DNA of 64,000 nucleotides from Pantoea eucrina (GCF_001691555.1 NZ_MAYN01000008.1:824617-888616); one strand, 5' to 3'. Shown: positions 36,377-47,634, counted from the first letter of the stretch. Notes: generated from the sequence alone by a model not told the origin. Made by a program: numbers and translations.

Positions 36377-36684
36377 ATGGGGACTCCGGGAAGCCAGGGT
36401 GAGCCATAAGTATAGTGCGGCTCCGTCATACGCGCGCAGCCCGACAGGCAAAAAAAGCCTGCGCTGTATGGCAAAAAGCGTTGTTACTTTTAGGCTGGTT
36501 GCTTCTCTGAGGGGGAGTACAGCGAAAAGAAGATCGGCATTTTTTCTGGCAGGTATCTCGTTGCAAGACGTTGAGAGCGTGCAAATATGGCTTTTGACAG
36601 TTCTTTACCTGCCGTCGCTCCTGTTTTTACCAGAAGCAGCTATGCTTAACGCTGTCTGATTATTATTGATAACAAGGAGTTAGT

Positions 36685-36843
36685 ATGGATTTGCTGCGCA
36701 TTATTATCGCTATTTTGCTGCCACCGCTGGGCGTATTTATGCAGGTGGGCTTTGGCGGAGCGTTCTGGCTGAACATTCTGCTGACGCTGTGCGGCTATAT
36801 TCCCGGCATCGTTCACGCTGTCTGGGTTATCGCCCGTCGCTGA
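36685..36843 (+). CDS. Pmp3/YqaE-family small membrane protein
   Basis: 52 residues forming two hydrophobic helices, with the family pattern LLPPLGVFMQVGFGGAFWLNILLTL and GYIPGIVHAVW split by a short turn. Proteolipid membrane protein linked to salt and envelope stress. AAGGAG ribosome site 5 bp before ATG. Too short for many gene callers but unambiguous. Confidence 0.93.
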   Translation: MDLLRIIIAILLPPLGVFMQVGFGGAFWLNILLTLCGYIPGIVHAVWVIARR

Positions 36844-36908
36844 TCGCGATCACTATTTCGCGGCCTGTTTACGTTACACTGGCGCAAAACAGCAGCTGAG
36901 AGGTCACA

Positions 36909-37103
36909 ATGCAGGTTGGCGAACGCGTAACGGTGAAAACAGATGGCGGCCCGCGCCGCGCCGGTAAACTACTGGCGGTGGAGCCGTTTAACGAAGGCAC
37001 TATGTATCTGGTCGCGCTGGAGGATTATCCGCTGGGCATCTGGTTTTTCAACGAAAGCGACCATGCTGAAGGCGTCTTTGTTGAGCCTGCCTGCAGCAGC
37101 TGA
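36909..37103 (+). CDS. Small conserved-looking hypothetical protein
   Basis: 64 residues, start with GAGAGG upstream. Short beta-rich sequence ([11 protein letters not shown]...[20 protein letters not shown]) suggesting an SH3-like barrel. I do not recall the family name. It lies 65 bp after the Pmp3-type gene and ends just before a bidirectional terminator. Confidence 0.7.
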   Translation: MQVGERVTVKTDGGPRRAGKLLAVEPFNEGTMYLVALEDYPLGIWFFNESDHAEGVFVEPACSS

Positions 37104-37117
37104 ACAGATAAAACAGC

Positions 37118-37146
37118 GCGCCCCGGCTGACGATTCAGCGGGGCGC
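37118..37146. terminator. Bidirectional terminator between the small gene and the chemoreceptor
   Basis: GCGCCCC(G)GCTGA / TCAGCGGGGCGC stem with one bulged G and a 4-nt loop, between the convergent genes ending at 37103 and 37153. Confidence 0.75.
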
Positions 37147-37152
37147 CTGCTG

Positions 37153-38859
37153 TCAGAAGGTCTCCCAGTTATCGCTGCCTGATACCGCCAGTGCCGGACG
37201 TACCGGGCGCTGAGCCGCAGGTGCTGCTTTTACGGGGGCCACACCTCTCATCATAGCGGAACCCGTATCGCTGAGGCGGAATGCGGCCACCGCCTGCGTC
37301 AGTTTACCCGCCTGATCTTCCAGCGAGGCCGCTGCAGAGGAGGCTTCTTCAACCAGTGAGGCGTTTTGCTGCGTCACATTGTCCATCTCTGTAACCGCCA
37401 GGCTAACCTGCTGAATACCGCGACTCTGCTCATCTGACGCTGCCGCAATTTCTGCCATGATATCGGTGACGCGCCGTACGGCTTCAACAATGTCACTCAT
37501 GGTTGTTCCCGCTTCGCCCACCTGATGCGATCCGTTGCTAATCAGCGCCACCGACTCGGCAATCAGCGTCTCGATCTCTTTCGCCGCCTGAGCGCTGCGC
37601 TGCGCCAGACTGCGTACTTCGCTGGCGACCACGGCGAAGCCGCGACCCTGTTCACCCGCCCGTGCGGCTTCTACGGCGGCATTAAGCGCCAGGATATTCG
37701 TCTGAAAAGCAATGCTGTTAATAACGCTGGTGATTTCGGCAATCTTTTTCGAGCTACCGGAGATATTGTTCATGGTTTTCACTACGCCGCCGACCAGATC
37801 GCCGCCGTTGCGCGCTTTGTCAGAAGCGTCAGCTGCCAGCTGACTGGCGTGATGGGCGTTTTCCGCATTCTGCTTCACGGTGGCAGTGAGCTGCTCCATA
37901 CTGGCGGCGGTCTGTTCCAGCGCTGAAGCCTGCTGCTCGGTACGGGAGGAGAGGTCGGTGTTGCCGGCGGAAATTTCACTGGTTCCCTGATAAATCGCCT
38001 CCGCCCCTTCACGCACGCTGCCCACGGTGCGTACCAGCGCGGCCTGCATCAGCTGCAGATTATGCAGCAGCATGCCGATTTCGTTACGCCCGCACGGCAC
38101 ATCGGCGGCGGTCAAATCGCCCCGGGCAATACGCTCAATGCGGACGACCGACTGGCGCAGTGGATTAATAATGATGCGACGCAGAAAGATAAAGGTCAGC
38201 ACAACCAGCACTAAAGCCGCTGTAAATGCCGCTGCCATGGCGATAAAACCAAGGCGTGCCTGGTGCGCCGCCTGGGCGTTAATCATCTCGGCTCGTTCGG
38301 TGCGGATTTTAATGGCCTTCAGCAGCAGCGCGTTATACGCATCATCCAGCTTGCGGGTCACATCGGTCTCCTGCGCCACAATGCCTTCAAAGCTGCCCTG
38401 ACGCGCCGATTCAATCATCGGCTTCACGCCTTTCTCAATATATTGATTGAAGCTGGCAGTCAGCGGCGCGTCCAGTGCCAGATCGGCGGGCGTTTTGACA
38501 TCACGCGCCATATAAAGCGTAAATCCTTCGCGTGCCTGTTTAATACGGGTTTCCGTCCGCGCCAGATCGGCGCGGTAACTCTCCATCTCGCCAATACGCG
38601 TTGCCGCGCCTGCCTGCAATATATTAAGTCGGGCGGTGCGCAGGTGATTAGAGCTGTTGGATATCCCCATGCGCACCTGAATCTCTTCCGTTGCGTCGTT
38701 CAGCGAGTTGTTACTCTGGATCAGAAAATAACTGGCAAGACCAATACACAGGGCAAAAAGCAGCAAAATGCCGCCGAATATTACGCTGAACAGTGGCATC
38801 AGGCGCAGGTTTTGCCAGAGGCTGAGCTTATTATCTACATCGATCGATGCTGTTTTCAT
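37153..38859 (-). CDS. Methyl-accepting chemotaxis protein with NWETF tail
   Basis: 568 residues. TM1 about 22-45, a periplasmic four-helix ligand domain with no recognised specificity, TM2 about 205-228, HAMP about 228-280, then the cytoplasmic signalling hairpin with tip motif [20 protein letters not shown]. The last five residues are NWETF, the docking pentapeptide for CheR and CheB found on major receptors such as Tar and Tsr, so it is probably a high-abundance self-adapting receptor. Ligand cannot be inferred. Confidence 0.95.
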   Translation of the reverse strand: MKTASIDVDNKLSLWQNLRLMPLFSVIFGGILLLFALCIGLASYFLIQSNNSLNDATEEIQVRMGISNSSNHLRTARLNILQAGAATRIGEMESYRADLARTETRIKQAREGFTLYMARDVKTPADLALDAPLTASFNQYIEKGVKPMIESARQGSFEGIVAQETDVTRKLDDAYNALLLKAIKIRTERAEMINAQAAHQARLGFIAMAAAFTAALVLVVLTFIFLRRIIINPLRQSVVRIERIARGDLTAADVPCGRNEIGMLLHNLQLMQAALVRTVGSVREGAEAIYQGTSEISAGNTDLSSRTEQQASALEQTAASMEQLTATVKQNAENAHHASQLAADASDKARNGGDLVGGVVKTMNNISGSSKKIAEITSVINSIAFQTNILALNAAVEAARAGEQGRGFAVVASEVRSLAQRSAQAAKEIETLIAESVALISNGSHQVGEAGTTMSDIVEAVRRVTDIMAEIAAASDEQSRGIQQVSLAVTEMDNVTQQNASLVEEASSAAASLEDQAGKLTQAVAAFRLSDTGSAMMRGVAPVKAAPAAQRPVRPALAVSGSDNWETF

Positions 38860-38966
38860 TTCCTTGCTCTCATAGTGGTAAGGGTTCTGAAAACAAACAT
38901 CGGCAGGGCGGGGTAAAGACTTAGATGAGAATATGAGATCGCGATCGCAAAAGCGTTAAAAAACAA

Positions 38967-38992
38967 CAGGGCCGGTCAATAGACCAGCCCTG
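38967..38992 (-). terminator. Terminator after rcsA
   Basis: On the minus strand an 11-bp stem CAGGGCTGGTC/GACCGGCCCTG (one G-U pair) with loop TATT is followed by TTGTTTTTT, 29 bp past the rcsA stop. Confidence 0.9.
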
Positions 38993-39020
38993 CAGCAGCA
39001 TAAATTATGTCGCAGACAGT

Positions 39021-39656
39021 TTATCGCACGTTAACATAAATGCCGGAGGTTACATTATCTGTCAGACGTACCACATGATAGATAACCTGTTTATTATGCG
39101 TTTTGATTTTACGCTTAATATTGCCTTTATGAGATGAAACGGTTTTAGCTTTGATCTGCATTTTGTCTGAAATCTGAATAGTGTCATGGCCTGACATCCA
39201 CATTTTCAGCATATTTGATTCAGTCTGGCTCAGCGTCAGTGGATGAATATCCATCCCGGCGGAAATACGCGGTGACGCATTGAGTTTCTTTTGCAGGTAA
39301 GTGCCCAGCAGGGAATCCAGTGTTGACGTCTTTATCGATTTTGATGTAATAATCAGGTTCTTACGAACGTAGAGATATTCCTCAAAATGGATATTTGAGA
39401 TCGCCATAAAAATAAAGAAAAGAGTATCCGGGTGCTGTGTGATAATAGCACGAATACGATCGCTTGAATCGGCTTCGTGAATAAAGCAATCTTCGTTAAT
39501 AAATACTACGCCAGGTTTTAGTTGCTCGCATTTTTGTTGTAGCTGTTCGATATCCGTGGCTGCAGTAATGTTTTTCTTTTTAACTCCTTTTGCCGACATA
39601 TAGTCCGACAGGCCCAGGCGTGTGTAGTTACATGAATCCATAATAATCGTTGGCAT
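39021..39656 (-). CDS. rcsA: RcsA, auxiliary regulator of capsule synthesis
   Basis: 211 residues from ATG 39656, chosen because [16 protein letters not shown] aligns with the E. coli N-terminus; a GTG 18 bp upstream is an alternative. The LuxR-type helix-turn-helix (about 145-205) is nearly identical to E. coli ([20 protein letters not shown]). RcsA pairs with phosphorylated RcsB at RcsAB boxes to activate exopolysaccharide genes and its own gene. A candidate box lies 290 bp upstream. Lon degrades E. coli RcsA. Confidence 0.97.
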   Translation of the reverse strand: MPTIIMDSCNYTRLGLSDYMSAKGVKKKNITAATDIEQLQQKCEQLKPGVVFINEDCFIHEADSSDRIRAIITQHPDTLFFIFMAISNIHFEEYLYVRKNLIITSKSIKTSTLDSLLGTYLQKKLNASPRISAGMDIHPLTLSQTESNMLKMWMSGHDTIQISDKMQIKAKTVSSHKGNIKRKIKTHNKQVIYHVVRLTDNVTSGIYVNVR

Positions 39657-40284
39657 TATAGCGACCCTCACCAATTTGTTATCCGTTTAAATCAACGATG
39701 AATACGCGTTTGCGGTACGAGAGAAATTTTCAAAGACACTTTTTTATTCTGCTTTGCAGTCTGGCAAATTATATCCCTGTGCCATCATGACTCTTCCCTG
39801 ACCCGTTCTGCGAAGTTTTTTGTGTTCCATCCACGTCATTCTTTTCCCGGCGATAGCGGGAATCACCAGGAATTTGCTTTAGGTATACCTTCCGCTCTGT
39901 TTTTGAGAGCTGTGTCACTATCGCGCATGTTACAGGCAATTCTGATAGGACAAATCTTAAAAACATTTGTTTCGCGAAAGTGTGACGCTTCAGCGAGTGT
40001 TGACAATGCCGGAAAAAGGGAAATTAGACAAGAAAAATCGCTTTTAAATTTTTTTTGTTTAAAAACATACCCTTGAGCACTTTGCCAACCGATCCGTCAG
40101 GGAAACCACCTTAAGAATCGTCTGACTAAAATACTCCAGGCACCGTTTAATAAGAATGTTTTTCACGATAAATATCGATTTATCAGAATTTCCTCAGTTG
40201 ATTTCTGAAAAAAATGGTTTGAAAAGTATACGGAATGATTTTGACTGCTTAACTATCACTTCAGAATGGTAACAGTATCGTTAA
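39657..40284. other. AT-rich rcsA upstream region
   Basis: 628 bp without a gene, markedly AT-rich (an H-NS-type target by composition). It contains the candidate RcsAB box at 39946-39959 and a weaker look-alike at 40112-40125. The fliR 3' end lies at its right. The short frames at 39769-40076 have no ribosome sites. Confidence 0.6.
39946..39959 (-). promoter_or_regulatory. Candidate RcsAB box upstream of rcsA
   Basis: The minus strand reads TAAGATTTGTCCTA, 11 of 14 matches to the RcsAB consensus TAAGAATATTCCTA, with both outer half-sites (TAAGA and TCCTA) intact. It lies about 290 bp before the rcsA start, in line with known autoregulation of rcsA through a long leader. Confidence 0.6.
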
Positions 40285-41073
40285 CTAACGTGCAGGGGAA
40301 AGTTCTGAGACAAATCGGGCGAGTAAATCAAAGACTTCGCTGAACAGATGTTCGCAAAACGGGGCAAGAAGGGGCATCAGCATACCCATGGAGAGGATGC
40401 CGACCGTTAAGGTAACAGGAAAGCCAATAGCAAAAACCGACAGTTGAGGTGAAACACGGTTTAACAAACCCAGTGCCAGGTTTAGCGTGAGGAGCAAAAT
40501 GATTAAGGGCAGCGCTAACATCATGCCATTAAGGAAAATTAACCCGGCGCCTTTGACCAGTCCCATGAAGGCATCAGCACTCAGCGGCTCTGCGCTGACA
40601 GGCAACGTCTGAAAACTGTCTGCCAGCAGCGAGATTAGCCACAGGTGTCCGTTGAAAGTCAGAAACAGCAGCATGGCCAGCATATCCAGAAAGCGAGCCA
40701 GCAGCGGCATGTTGACCCGCGTGTTCGGGTCCAGCAGCGTAGCGAAAGATAATCCCATCTGTAAACCAATGATTTCACCCGCCAGCTTAACGGCTGAAAA
40801 CGCCATCTGCATGGTCAGACCGATGCCCGCACCAATCAGCAGCTGCTGAATCAGCATCCAGAAGCCGGCAGGGGAGAACAGGGTAACCTCTACCGGTGGC
40901 AGCAGCGGCAGTAAAATCCAGGTGATCACAAACGCAAGCGCCACCTTTACCCGCTTGGGGATATTGCGCTCATTCAGCACCGGCGCGCTGGCAAACAGCG
41001 CCAGCAGGCGTGCCATCGGCCAGAAAAACTGCGCCACCCAGTGGATCAGCTGACTGCTGTCGAGGGTAACCAT
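40285..41073 (-). CDS. fliR: Flagellar export protein FliR
   Basis: 262 residues from ATG 41073, which overlaps the fliQ stop (TGATG) and matches E. coli length (261). Integral export-gate component with the conserved [13 protein letters not shown] segment, [10 protein letters not shown], and PFCEHLFSE near the C-terminus. It forms the P5Q4R1 export gate with FliP and FliQ. A longer frame to 41142 would overlap fliQ and is not favoured. Last gene of the fliLMNOPQR run. Confidence 0.96.
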   Translation of the reverse strand: MVTLDSSQLIHWVAQFFWPMARLLALFASAPVLNERNIPKRVKVALAFVITWILLPLLPPVEVTLFSPAGFWMLIQQLLIGAGIGLTMQMAFSAVKLAGEIIGLQMGLSFATLLDPNTRVNMPLLARFLDMLAMLLFLTFNGHLWLISLLADSFQTLPVSAEPLSADAFMGLVKGAGLIFLNGMMLALPLIILLLTLNLALGLLNRVSPQLSVFAIGFPVTLTVGILSMGMLMPLLAPFCEHLFSEVFDLLARFVSELSPAR

Positions 41074-41342
41074 CAGCCGATGATGTAAGGCAGATTGCTG
41101 AACAGGGTGCGAATGTAATCCAGCATCAGATTCAGCATCCACGGACCGGCGATCACGCCGGTGGCCGCCACCGCCAGAATTTTGGGGATAAAAGAGAGCG
41201 TCTGTTCATTAATCTGCGTTGCCGCCTGCAGGATACTGATGATCAGTCCGCTTACCATCGCGACCAGCAGGAGCGGAGCCGCCATCATCAGCGCAACGCG
41301 CATCGCTTCCTGGCCCATTACCATTACCGATTCCGGGGTCAT
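41073..41342 (-). CDS. fliQ: Flagellar export protein FliQ
   Basis: 89 residues, two hydrophobic hairpin helices, with the family signature [15 protein letters not shown]. Export-gate subunit. It ends in a TGATG overlap with fliR and starts 34 bp after fliP. Confidence 0.96.
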   Translation of the reverse strand: MTPESVMVMGQEAMRVALMMAAPLLLVAMVSGLIISILQAATQINEQTLSFIPKILAVAATGVIAGPWMLNLMLDYIRTLFSNLPYIIG

Positions 41343-41376
41343 ACTGTGCTCCTGTCAGGGAAAGATTGTTGAAGGG

Positions 41377-42114
41377 TCAGGAATAAAAGCTCTGGGCCAG
41401 CGATCCCACCAGCAGCTGCCAGCCGTCAACCAGCACAAACAGCATCAGCTTAAACGGCAGCGCAATTGTCGCCGGCGGGACCATCATCATACCTAATGCC
41501 ATCAGTACGCTGGCGACCACCAGATCGATAATCAGAAAAGGGATAAAGACCGTGAAGCCAATCTGAAATGCGGTTTTCAGCTCGCTGGTGACGTACGCGG
41601 GCAGCAGGATACGCATCGGCACCGCTTCCGGGCCATCAATGGGCGCGGTATTGGCCAGGCGGGCAAACAGGGCAAGATCGGCTTCGCGCGTCTGGCGCAG
41701 CATGAACTCGCGCAGCGGCTGGGCACCTTTATCCAGCGCCACCTCCATGCTGATTTTGTCCTGACTGAAGGGCAGGTAGGCATCAGCATAAATTTTGTCG
41801 AACGTGGGCGCCATGATGAAAAAGGTCAGGAACAGCGCCAGGCCGAGCATCACCTGATTAGGCGGCGCCGACGGCGTACCCAGCGCGTTACGCAGCAGGC
41901 CAAACACGATAATGATGCGCGTAAAACTGGTCATCATCAGCAGTACGGCCGGGATAAAGGTCAGCGAGGTGATAAACACCAGCGTCTGTACCGGCAGTGA
42001 CCAGCTCTGCCCGCCATTAGCCAGCGGCTGGCTGACCAGACCAGGCAACTGCGCGTGCGCAGCCGGTGCCAGCAGCATCAGCAGCGGCAGCAGAGAGAGT
42101 AATCGACGCATCAT
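41377..42114 (-). CDS. fliP: Flagellar export protein FliP
   Basis: 245 residues with an N-terminal cleavable signal sequence (ending AAPAAHA) as is usual for FliP, then the conserved [23 protein letters not shown] and [25 protein letters not shown] segments, split here by the periplasmic loop. Core of the export gate. ATG overlaps the fliO stop. Confidence 0.96.
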   Translation of the reverse strand: MMRRLLSLLPLLMLLAPAAHAQLPGLVSQPLANGGQSWSLPVQTLVFITSLTFIPAVLLMMTSFTRIIIVFGLLRNALGTPSAPPNQVMLGLALFLTFFIMAPTFDKIYADAYLPFSQDKISMEVALDKGAQPLREFMLRQTREADLALFARLANTAPIDGPEAVPMRILLPAYVTSELKTAFQIGFTVFIPFLIIDLVVASVLMALGMMMVPPATIALPFKLMLFVLVDGWQLLVGSLAQSFYS

Positions 42115-42509
42115 TAAGGTTTTCCGGGACGTTTAACCAGGTTGTGGAGGATCTGACGAAAATCCTGTGGTACAGGCTGAGCCTGTGGGTGCTCTTCAGG
42201 CGGTAACGGCGGCAGCGAGTGCAGATGGGTGATCTGCTGCGCTGTCACACCCAGCACCAGACGCGCATCGGCGGTTTCAACGATCACCACCCGCTCCTGA
42301 CGCCCGACCTGTACGCTGGCGCTGACTTTCAGCGCCTGCGCATTCACCGTTTTTGGCGCAAAACCCATGCGTTTTGCCAGCCAGCCGCAGGCCAGAATCA
42401 GCAGAACGATAACTGCCAGCATCGTACCGACCTGGCCCACCACGGAGCCGGTAGAGACCACGGGCTGTGTGTGCGCCGGCTGCAGGGTTTGTGCGCTGTT
42501 TTGCATCAT
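42114..42509 (-). CDS. fliO: Flagellar protein FliO
   Basis: 131 residues: a short N-terminal segment, one membrane helix (about 25-47), then a cytoplasmic domain ([24 protein letters not shown]). It assists assembly of FliP in the export gate. Overlaps fliN and fliP by a base each. Confidence 0.93.
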   Translation of the reverse strand: MMQNSAQTLQPAHTQPVVSTGSVVGQVGTMLAVIVLLILACGWLAKRMGFAPKTVNAQALKVSASVQVGRQERVVIVETADARLVLGVTAQQITHLHSLPPLPPEEHPQAQPVPQDFRQILHNLVKRPGKP

Positions 42510-42919
42510 CAGCGGCTCAGACGACGCATGCGTTCAGAAGGCGTAATGATATCGGTGATGCGTACACCATATTTATCATTCACGACCACGACTTCACCTT
42601 GTGCAATCAGATAGCCGTTGATCAGAATATCCAGCGGTTCACCGGCGAGGCCATCCAGTGACACCACAGAACCCTGCGTCAGACGCAGCAGCTCTTTGAT
42701 TGTCATCTTGGTACGTCCCAGTTCAACAGTAAGTTTGACCGGGATATCCATGATCAGATCGATATCCTGCATGGCACCGCTGGCGCCGGCGCTCTCAAAC
42801 GCCTTAAAAACATTTTCACTGGCGGCCGGTGCGCTGCCGCTGCCGGTCTGCTCGTTCATTGCTTCAGCCCACAGATCGTCCGCGGAGATATCGTCGGACG
42901 GGTTTTTGCTGTCACTCAT
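42509..42919 (-). CDS. fliN: Flagellar switch protein FliN
   Basis: 136 residues from ATG 42919 (MSDSKNPSDD...), E. coli-like length; the longer frame from 42934 adds five residues inside fliM. The C-terminal SpoA domain has LDGLAGEPLDILING and the C-ring signature IAQGEVVVV. C-ring subunit for rotation switching and export. It overlaps fliM by 8 bp. Confidence 0.96.
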   Translation of the reverse strand: MSDSKNPSDDISADDLWAEAMNEQTGSGSAPAASENVFKAFESAGASGAMQDIDLIMDIPVKLTVELGRTKMTIKELLRLTQGSVVSLDGLAGEPLDILINGYLIAQGEVVVVNDKYGVRITDIITPSERMRRLSR

Positions 42920-43919
42920 TGGGCTGTTCCTCATTCAGCGAATTCAAAATCGGGTTTATCAGATGTTCAACGCGCAGCGCGTACTGGCCATTCAGCATGC
43001 CGTACTGGCTGGTCAGCACCGGAACGCCATCCACATGGGCAATAATGCGATCCGGCTTCTCAATCGGCAGCACATCGCCGGGTTTAAGCTGCAAAATGCG
43101 CGACAGGCGCATTGAGGTTTCGGCAAAATGTGCAATCAGCTCCAGCTCAGAGTGCTGCACCTGCTTCACCAGATTATCGCGCCAGTGGGTATCTTCCTGA
43201 CGGGAGTTCTCCAGCGGTGGATTGACCAGCAGCTCGCGCAGCGGCTCAATCATGGAAAACGGAATACAGATGTTAAACTCACCCACCAGGTTGCCAATCT
43301 CCACCTGAAAAGGCGTGTTGACCACAATATCGTTAGGTGAGGTGGTGATGTTGGTGAATTTCACCTGCATCTCTGAACGGACATACTCCACTTCCAGCGG
43401 GTAGATCGCTTTCCACGCGTCGCTGTAGCCATCCAGCGCCAGCTTCAGCATGCGGCGGATCACGCGCTGTTCAGTATGGGTAAACTCACGTCCCTCTACT
43501 TTGGTCGGAAAGCGACCGTCACCACCAAACAGGTTATCGACGGCGATAAAAACCAGGCTTGGTGAGAACACGACCAGTGCCGTGCCGCGCAGCGGCTGCA
43601 GATGGATCAGGTTCAGGTTGGTTGGCACCGGCAGGTTGCGGGCAAACTCATGGTAGGGCTGAATTTTTATCGCCCCTACGCTGATATCCGGACTGCGGCG
43701 CAGCAGGTTAAACAGCGCCATACGAAAATGGCGCGCAAAACGTTCATTAATGATCTCCAGCGCCTGCAGCCGCTCGCGTACCACGCGACGCTGGGTGTTG
43801 GGATCGTAAGGGCGAATGTCGCCATCGCTCCCGGTGGAAATTTTCTCTACTTCCGCGCTGTCACTGTCGCCGTTAAGCAGCGCGTCAATTTCAGCCTGGG
43901 AGAGAATGCTATCGCCCAT
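42912..43919 (-). CDS. fliM: Flagellar switch protein FliM
   Basis: 335 residues. The N-terminal CheY-binding peptide is present (SILSQAEIDALLNG, 4-17). A middle domain with the GGxG region (GGDGRFP) and a C-terminal SpoA domain follow. It binds phospho-CheY and FliG to reverse rotation. It is 4 bp after fliL. Confidence 0.97.
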   Translation of the reverse strand: MGDSILSQAEIDALLNGDSDSAEVEKISTGSDGDIRPYDPNTQRRVVRERLQALEIINERFARHFRMALFNLLRRSPDISVGAIKIQPYHEFARNLPVPTNLNLIHLQPLRGTALVVFSPSLVFIAVDNLFGGDGRFPTKVEGREFTHTEQRVIRRMLKLALDGYSDAWKAIYPLEVEYVRSEMQVKFTNITTSPNDIVVNTPFQVEIGNLVGEFNICIPFSMIEPLRELLVNPPLENSRQEDTHWRDNLVKQVQHSELELIAHFAETSMRLSRILQLKPGDVLPIEKPDRIIAHVDGVPVLTSQYGMLNGQYALRVEHLINPILNSLNEEQPNE

Positions 43920-43923
43920 TAAA

Positions 43924-44409
43924 TCACCTCAAAATGAAGGCGGTAAACAGCACATCACTGACGGCCTGTGCAGGTTGTCCGGTTACCAGCGGCGGCGCCA
44001 TCACCTGTTTTATCTGCTCAACCAGAGCCTGTTTGCCCTGTTCGGTTGCCAGCTGCGCCGCGTTCTGACGCGACAGCAGCAGCAGCAGACGGCTGCGCAC
44101 TTCCGGCAGGTAATCGTTCAACCGGCGACGGGTATCCTCATCCGGCAGACGCAGCGTAAAGCCTACGTACAGCACGCGATCGGGATCGTTGTCAGGATTG
44201 ACCAGGTTAACCGTAAACGTATCCATTGCAAAAAAGACGGGGGCGGGCGGTGGCTCAACTTTCGCGGCCTCCGGTTTGTCACCCTCGTGTTTATTCATCA
44301 TTCGCCAGACTGCATAGCCTGCTACGCTGCAAGCGGCCAGTGTTAAAATCAGTAACACCGGAATCAGTAATGAACGTTTGCGGCCTTTTGCTTTCGCGTT
44401 ATCAGACAT
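43924..44409 (-). CDS. fliL: Flagellar basal-body-associated protein FliL
   Basis: 161 residues: basic N-terminus, one membrane helix (about 15-35), a Pro/Lys-rich linker, and a periplasmic stomatin-like domain ([19 protein letters not shown]). It surrounds the stator and supports motor torque. Separated from fliK by 129 bp, so it may have its own promoter, as in E. coli. Confidence 0.95.
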   Translation of the reverse strand: MSDNAKAKGRKRSLLIPVLLILTLAACSVAGYAVWRMMNKHEGDKPEAAKVEPPPAPVFFAMDTFTVNLVNPDNDPDRVLYVGFTLRLPDEDTRRRLNDYLPEVRSRLLLLLSRQNAAQLATEQGKQALVEQIKQVMAPPLVTGQPAQAVSDVLFTAFILR

Positions 44410-44467
44410 GTTTGCAGTACTTCCTGTGAATTATGGGCAAGCCTCTCGGCTTACCTGAACAGATTAT

Positions 44468-44507
44468 CCCGCGTCTTAAGTCAAACAATGGGAAGAAAAG
44501 ACGCGGG
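44468..44507. repeat. Inverted repeat in the fliK-fliL gap
   Basis: 10-bp arms CCCGCGTCTT/AAGACGCGGG separated by 20 nt. It might be a partial transcript terminator between the fliFGHIJK and fliLMNOPQR units; there is no T-run on the minus strand. Confidence 0.45.
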
Positions 44508-44538
44508 TTTTACGCTTACCTTCAGCGTTTAGCCGCTG

Positions 44539-45813
44539 TCAGGCAAAAATATCAACGCCACCGCTGCCGGCAGCGCGCGCCTGCAGGGTCGCCGGAACGG
44601 CTACAGGTGTTATCTCACTGTCACTCTCCAGCGCCTGAGTAAAGCGGCCATACTGGCCGTCGCGCTGATTCTCCTGCTGTCCGGCGTGCTGCTGCTGGCT
44701 CTGGGCAAACGCGTCGCTGCTGACCTGACTCTGGCCCAGGTTAATGCCGCTCTCCGCCAGTGCACTGCGCAGCTGAGGCAGGGCGGCTTCCAGCGCCGCT
44801 CTGACATGGCTGTGACCTGAAACCAGCGTAAGCTGCGCCTGGTCCTTATCCATTGTCAGGCTGATCTGCAGCGCGCCTAAATCTTCCGGATGCAGCCGCA
44901 GTTCAGCATTCTGCTGCCCGTTGCGGCTGAACATCACAATCTGCTGACCCAGCGCCTGCTGCCACTCCTGACTGCCAAGCTGTGCATTCAGCATCGGCGT
45001 TGACGGCGTGCCCTGCAGGCTGGCGCTGGCGGTATTAACCGGTGCGCTGCTGCTGAACAGGGTGCTGAGATGCGCGGCTGGCTGCTCCTGTCCGGCTGAC
45101 AGCGCGTGCCGCTCATCGCTTTTACTGAGTCCCCCCAGCATCTGCCGGAAACTCTCATCCAGCGTCAGTGCCCCACTACTGGCGGGCGCGGTGCTGCTGT
45201 GACTGCTGGCGGCCAGGGCGTCAGCGCGCGCGGTAAGCGCTGGCGCATCCTGACTGCCGGTGTGGGGTACCGCCGCGTCTGCCTGCTCAGTTGCCTGCGC
45301 GGTGCCCGTCAGCAGCGCCCCTGTCAGCGCCGCGTTAAGCGGTGTACCTGCGGTGGCGTTAGCGGCTACCGGCGGCTGAGCAACGGAGGCCAGCGGCGGA
45401 CGGTTTTCCACCATCGCCGGCAGCATGGCAAACAGCGCCTGCACGTTCTGTAAGTCGCTGGCACTTAACGGGGTAACGGCAGGCTCATCACTATCATCGG
45501 CGGATTTAAGCCCGGCTTTAGATCCCGCCGGCTGGAAAAGTGCATTTAAGGCATCTGGTTTGTCCAGTGCCTGCAGCAGCGTACTCAGTGATGTTTTATC
45601 ATCTTTACCGGCAGCCTCTTCAGCGCCGCGGGTCTCACCCGGCTGCAGTTTTCCCTGCTGTTTCGCCAGCGCCAGCAGCTGATTACCCAGCTCGGTGATA
45701 AAATGGGACGGCAGACTGTCACCCGTTGCCGTGTTCTCTGGTGCCGCATCCGTTGCGACAGCTGTTTTAGCGACTTTTGCAGTATGCGTAAGCAGGGCTT
45801 GCAGCGTAGTCAT
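44539..45813 (-). CDS. fliK: Flagellar hook-length control protein FliK
   Basis: 424 residues: a long low-complexity Ala/Ser/Thr/Gln-rich N-terminal ruler region and a compact C-terminal switch domain ([19 protein letters not shown] and related segments, about 295-385). Measures hook length and switches FlhB specificity. ATG overlaps the fliJ stop (4 bp). Length varies widely in the family, so 424 is normal. Confidence 0.94.
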   Translation of the reverse strand: MTTLQALLTHTAKVAKTAVATDAAPENTATGDSLPSHFITELGNQLLALAKQQGKLQPGETRGAEEAAGKDDKTSLSTLLQALDKPDALNALFQPAGSKAGLKSADDSDEPAVTPLSASDLQNVQALFAMLPAMVENRPPLASVAQPPVAANATAGTPLNAALTGALLTGTAQATEQADAAVPHTGSQDAPALTARADALAASSHSSTAPASSGALTLDESFRQMLGGLSKSDERHALSAGQEQPAAHLSTLFSSSAPVNTASASLQGTPSTPMLNAQLGSQEWQQALGQQIVMFSRNGQQNAELRLHPEDLGALQISLTMDKDQAQLTLVSGHSHVRAALEAALPQLRSALAESGINLGQSQVSSDAFAQSQQQHAGQQENQRDGQYGRFTQALESDSEITPVAVPATLQARAAGSGGVDIFA

Positions 45814-46253
45814 TCGCTTTTCCTCAGTGCGGCCCGTTGGGCAAATTCATCCATCCGTTTCTGATCGAGACGGTTTTCCTGACGCAATGCACTCTCTTCA
45901 GCGCGGGTGATCAGCATCTGATAGGCATTGAGTTTTTTATGTTTTTCCCGCCAGCTGCCCAGCGCCTGTTCAGTGCGCTGATCCCACTGGCTGAGCTGCT
46001 GGCGATGCTGGTCAATCGCTTTTTCCAGCGTCTGAATAAACTGGTGGTAGTTGCTCCAGCGCATGCTGGTAATACCGCCGGACATATCCTGGTTGAGCTT
46101 GTTGCGATACTCATCCAGATAGTCCAGCAGCATGCTGAGCTGTTCATTAGCCTGCTGCTGGCCGCGCCGCATGTTGCCAAGATGGACGACAGCATCGTCC
46201 AGATCCTGTTCGGCAAGGTCGCGCAGGGTGTCAATTGCACTGGCGGTTTTCAT
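45810..46253 (-). CDS. fliJ: Flagellar export chaperone FliJ
   Basis: 147 residues, all-alpha coiled coil, with central [17 protein letters not shown]. It is the stalk-like subunit of the export ATPase FliH-FliI-FliJ and escorts chaperones. 25 bp after fliI, overlapping fliK. Confidence 0.94.
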   Translation of the reverse strand: MKTASAIDTLRDLAEQDLDDAVVHLGNMRRGQQQANEQLSMLLDYLDEYRNKLNQDMSGGITSMRWSNYHQFIQTLEKAIDQHRQQLSQWDQRTEQALGSWREKHKKLNAYQMLITRAEESALRQENRLDQKRMDEFAQRAALRKSE

Positions 46254-46278
46254 GGGTCAGTCTCGTCTGATAACAGCG

Positions 46279-47634
46279 TTAACCAAACAGCGTCTGCAGG
46301 TGCAGGCAGGCGTCATCATATTCACTGCGCTCAAAAATCCCCTGATGCAGAAATGCTTCCATCTGCGGATAGAGCGTAATTGCCCGGTCCAGCATCGGAT
46401 CGCTGCCGGCGGCGTAGGCGCCAACGCTGACCAGATCGCGGTTACGCTGATAGCTGGACAGCAGCTGCTTAAACTGCCGCACGCGGGCGTAATGTGTTTC
46501 ATCAATCAGCGAGGTCATTACGCGACTGATCGACGCTTCGATATCAATAGCCGGGTAGTGACCCGCTTCCGCCAGCCGGCGCGACAGAACAATATGCCCG
46601 TCCAGAATGGCGCGCGCGGAGTCAGCGATAGGATCCTGCTGATCGTCACCCTCGGTCAGTACGGTATAAAACGCCGTGATTGACCCGCCGCCGTCGATGC
46701 CGTTCCCGGCACGTTCTACCAGCGCCGGCAGCTTGGCGAATACGGAAGGGGGATAGCCTTTAGTTGCCGGCGGCTCACCAATTGCCAGCGCAATTTCACG
46801 CTGCGCCATCGCGTAGCGGGTCAGCGAGTCCATGATCAGCAGCACGTGCTGGCCGCGATCGCGAAAATCTTCCGCAATGCGCGTGGCGTAGGCGGCGCCC
46901 TGCATGCGCAGCAGCGGGGAGACATCGGCCGGCGCGGCGATCACCACCGAGCGGGCGCGGCCTTCGGCACCCAGAATATTTTCGATAAACTCTTTGACTT
47001 CACGGCCGCGTTCGCCAATCAGGCCAACCACAATTACGTCGGCTTTGGTATAGCGCGCCATCATGCCCAGCAGCACCGACTTACCCACGCCGGAACCGGC
47101 AAACAGTCCCATGCGCTGGCCGCGTCCCACCGTCAGCAGGGCGTTAATGGCCCGCACGCCAGTATCAAGCACGTCATGGATCGGCGTGCGCTGCAGCGGG
47201 TTAAAGTGCGGGGTGATCAGTGGTGCGCGATAACCGGTTTCAGGCGCAGGCAGGCCATCAAGCGGCTTGCCGCTGCCATCCAGCACGCGTCCCAGCAGTT
47301 CCGGTCCCAGCAGCAGCTGTTTACCGCTGTGATCGCCGTTCATCCGCGCATAGACGCGGGCGCCGGGCAAAATACCGTCAACTTCTTCCAGCGGCATCAG
47401 AAACAGCTTCTGCCCGTTAAAGCCCACCACTTCACTCTCTACTTCGGTGATGTGGCCGTTGTCATGGCGTTCAATAATGCAGGTTGCGCCCAGCGGCAGC
47501 TGCAGCCCGGTCGCTTCCAGCACCAGCCCGGTGGCGCGCGTCAGGCGCCCATAGCGTCGCACGGTCTGCACCTGGCTGATACGCTGTTCAAAGGAGTCGA
47601 GTGCGCCAAGCCAGCGCGACAGACGAGACGTCAT
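46279..47634 (-). CDS. fliI: Flagellum-specific ATPase FliI
   Basis: 451 residues from ATG 47634 in a TGATG overlap with the fliH stop; [16 protein letters not shown] aligns with E. coli. Walker [15 protein letters not shown] (about 162-175), Walker [10 protein letters not shown]. Type III export ATPase. An upstream in-frame ATG at 47664 would extend into fliH. Confidence 0.97.
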   Translation of the reverse strand: MTSRLSRWLGALDSFEQRISQVQTVRRYGRLTRATGLVLEATGLQLPLGATCIIERHDNGHITEVESEVVGFNGQKLFLMPLEEVDGILPGARVYARMNGDHSGKQLLLGPELLGRVLDGSGKPLDGLPAPETGYRAPLITPHFNPLQRTPIHDVLDTGVRAINALLTVGRGQRMGLFAGSGVGKSVLLGMMARYTKADVIVVGLIGERGREVKEFIENILGAEGRARSVVIAAPADVSPLLRMQGAAYATRIAEDFRDRGQHVLLIMDSLTRYAMAQREIALAIGEPPATKGYPPSVFAKLPALVERAGNGIDGGGSITAFYTVLTEGDDQQDPIADSARAILDGHIVLSRRLAEAGHYPAIDIEASISRVMTSLIDETHYARVRQFKQLLSSYQRNRDLVSVGAYAAGSDPMLDRAITLYPQMEAFLHQGIFERSEYDDACLHLQTLFG

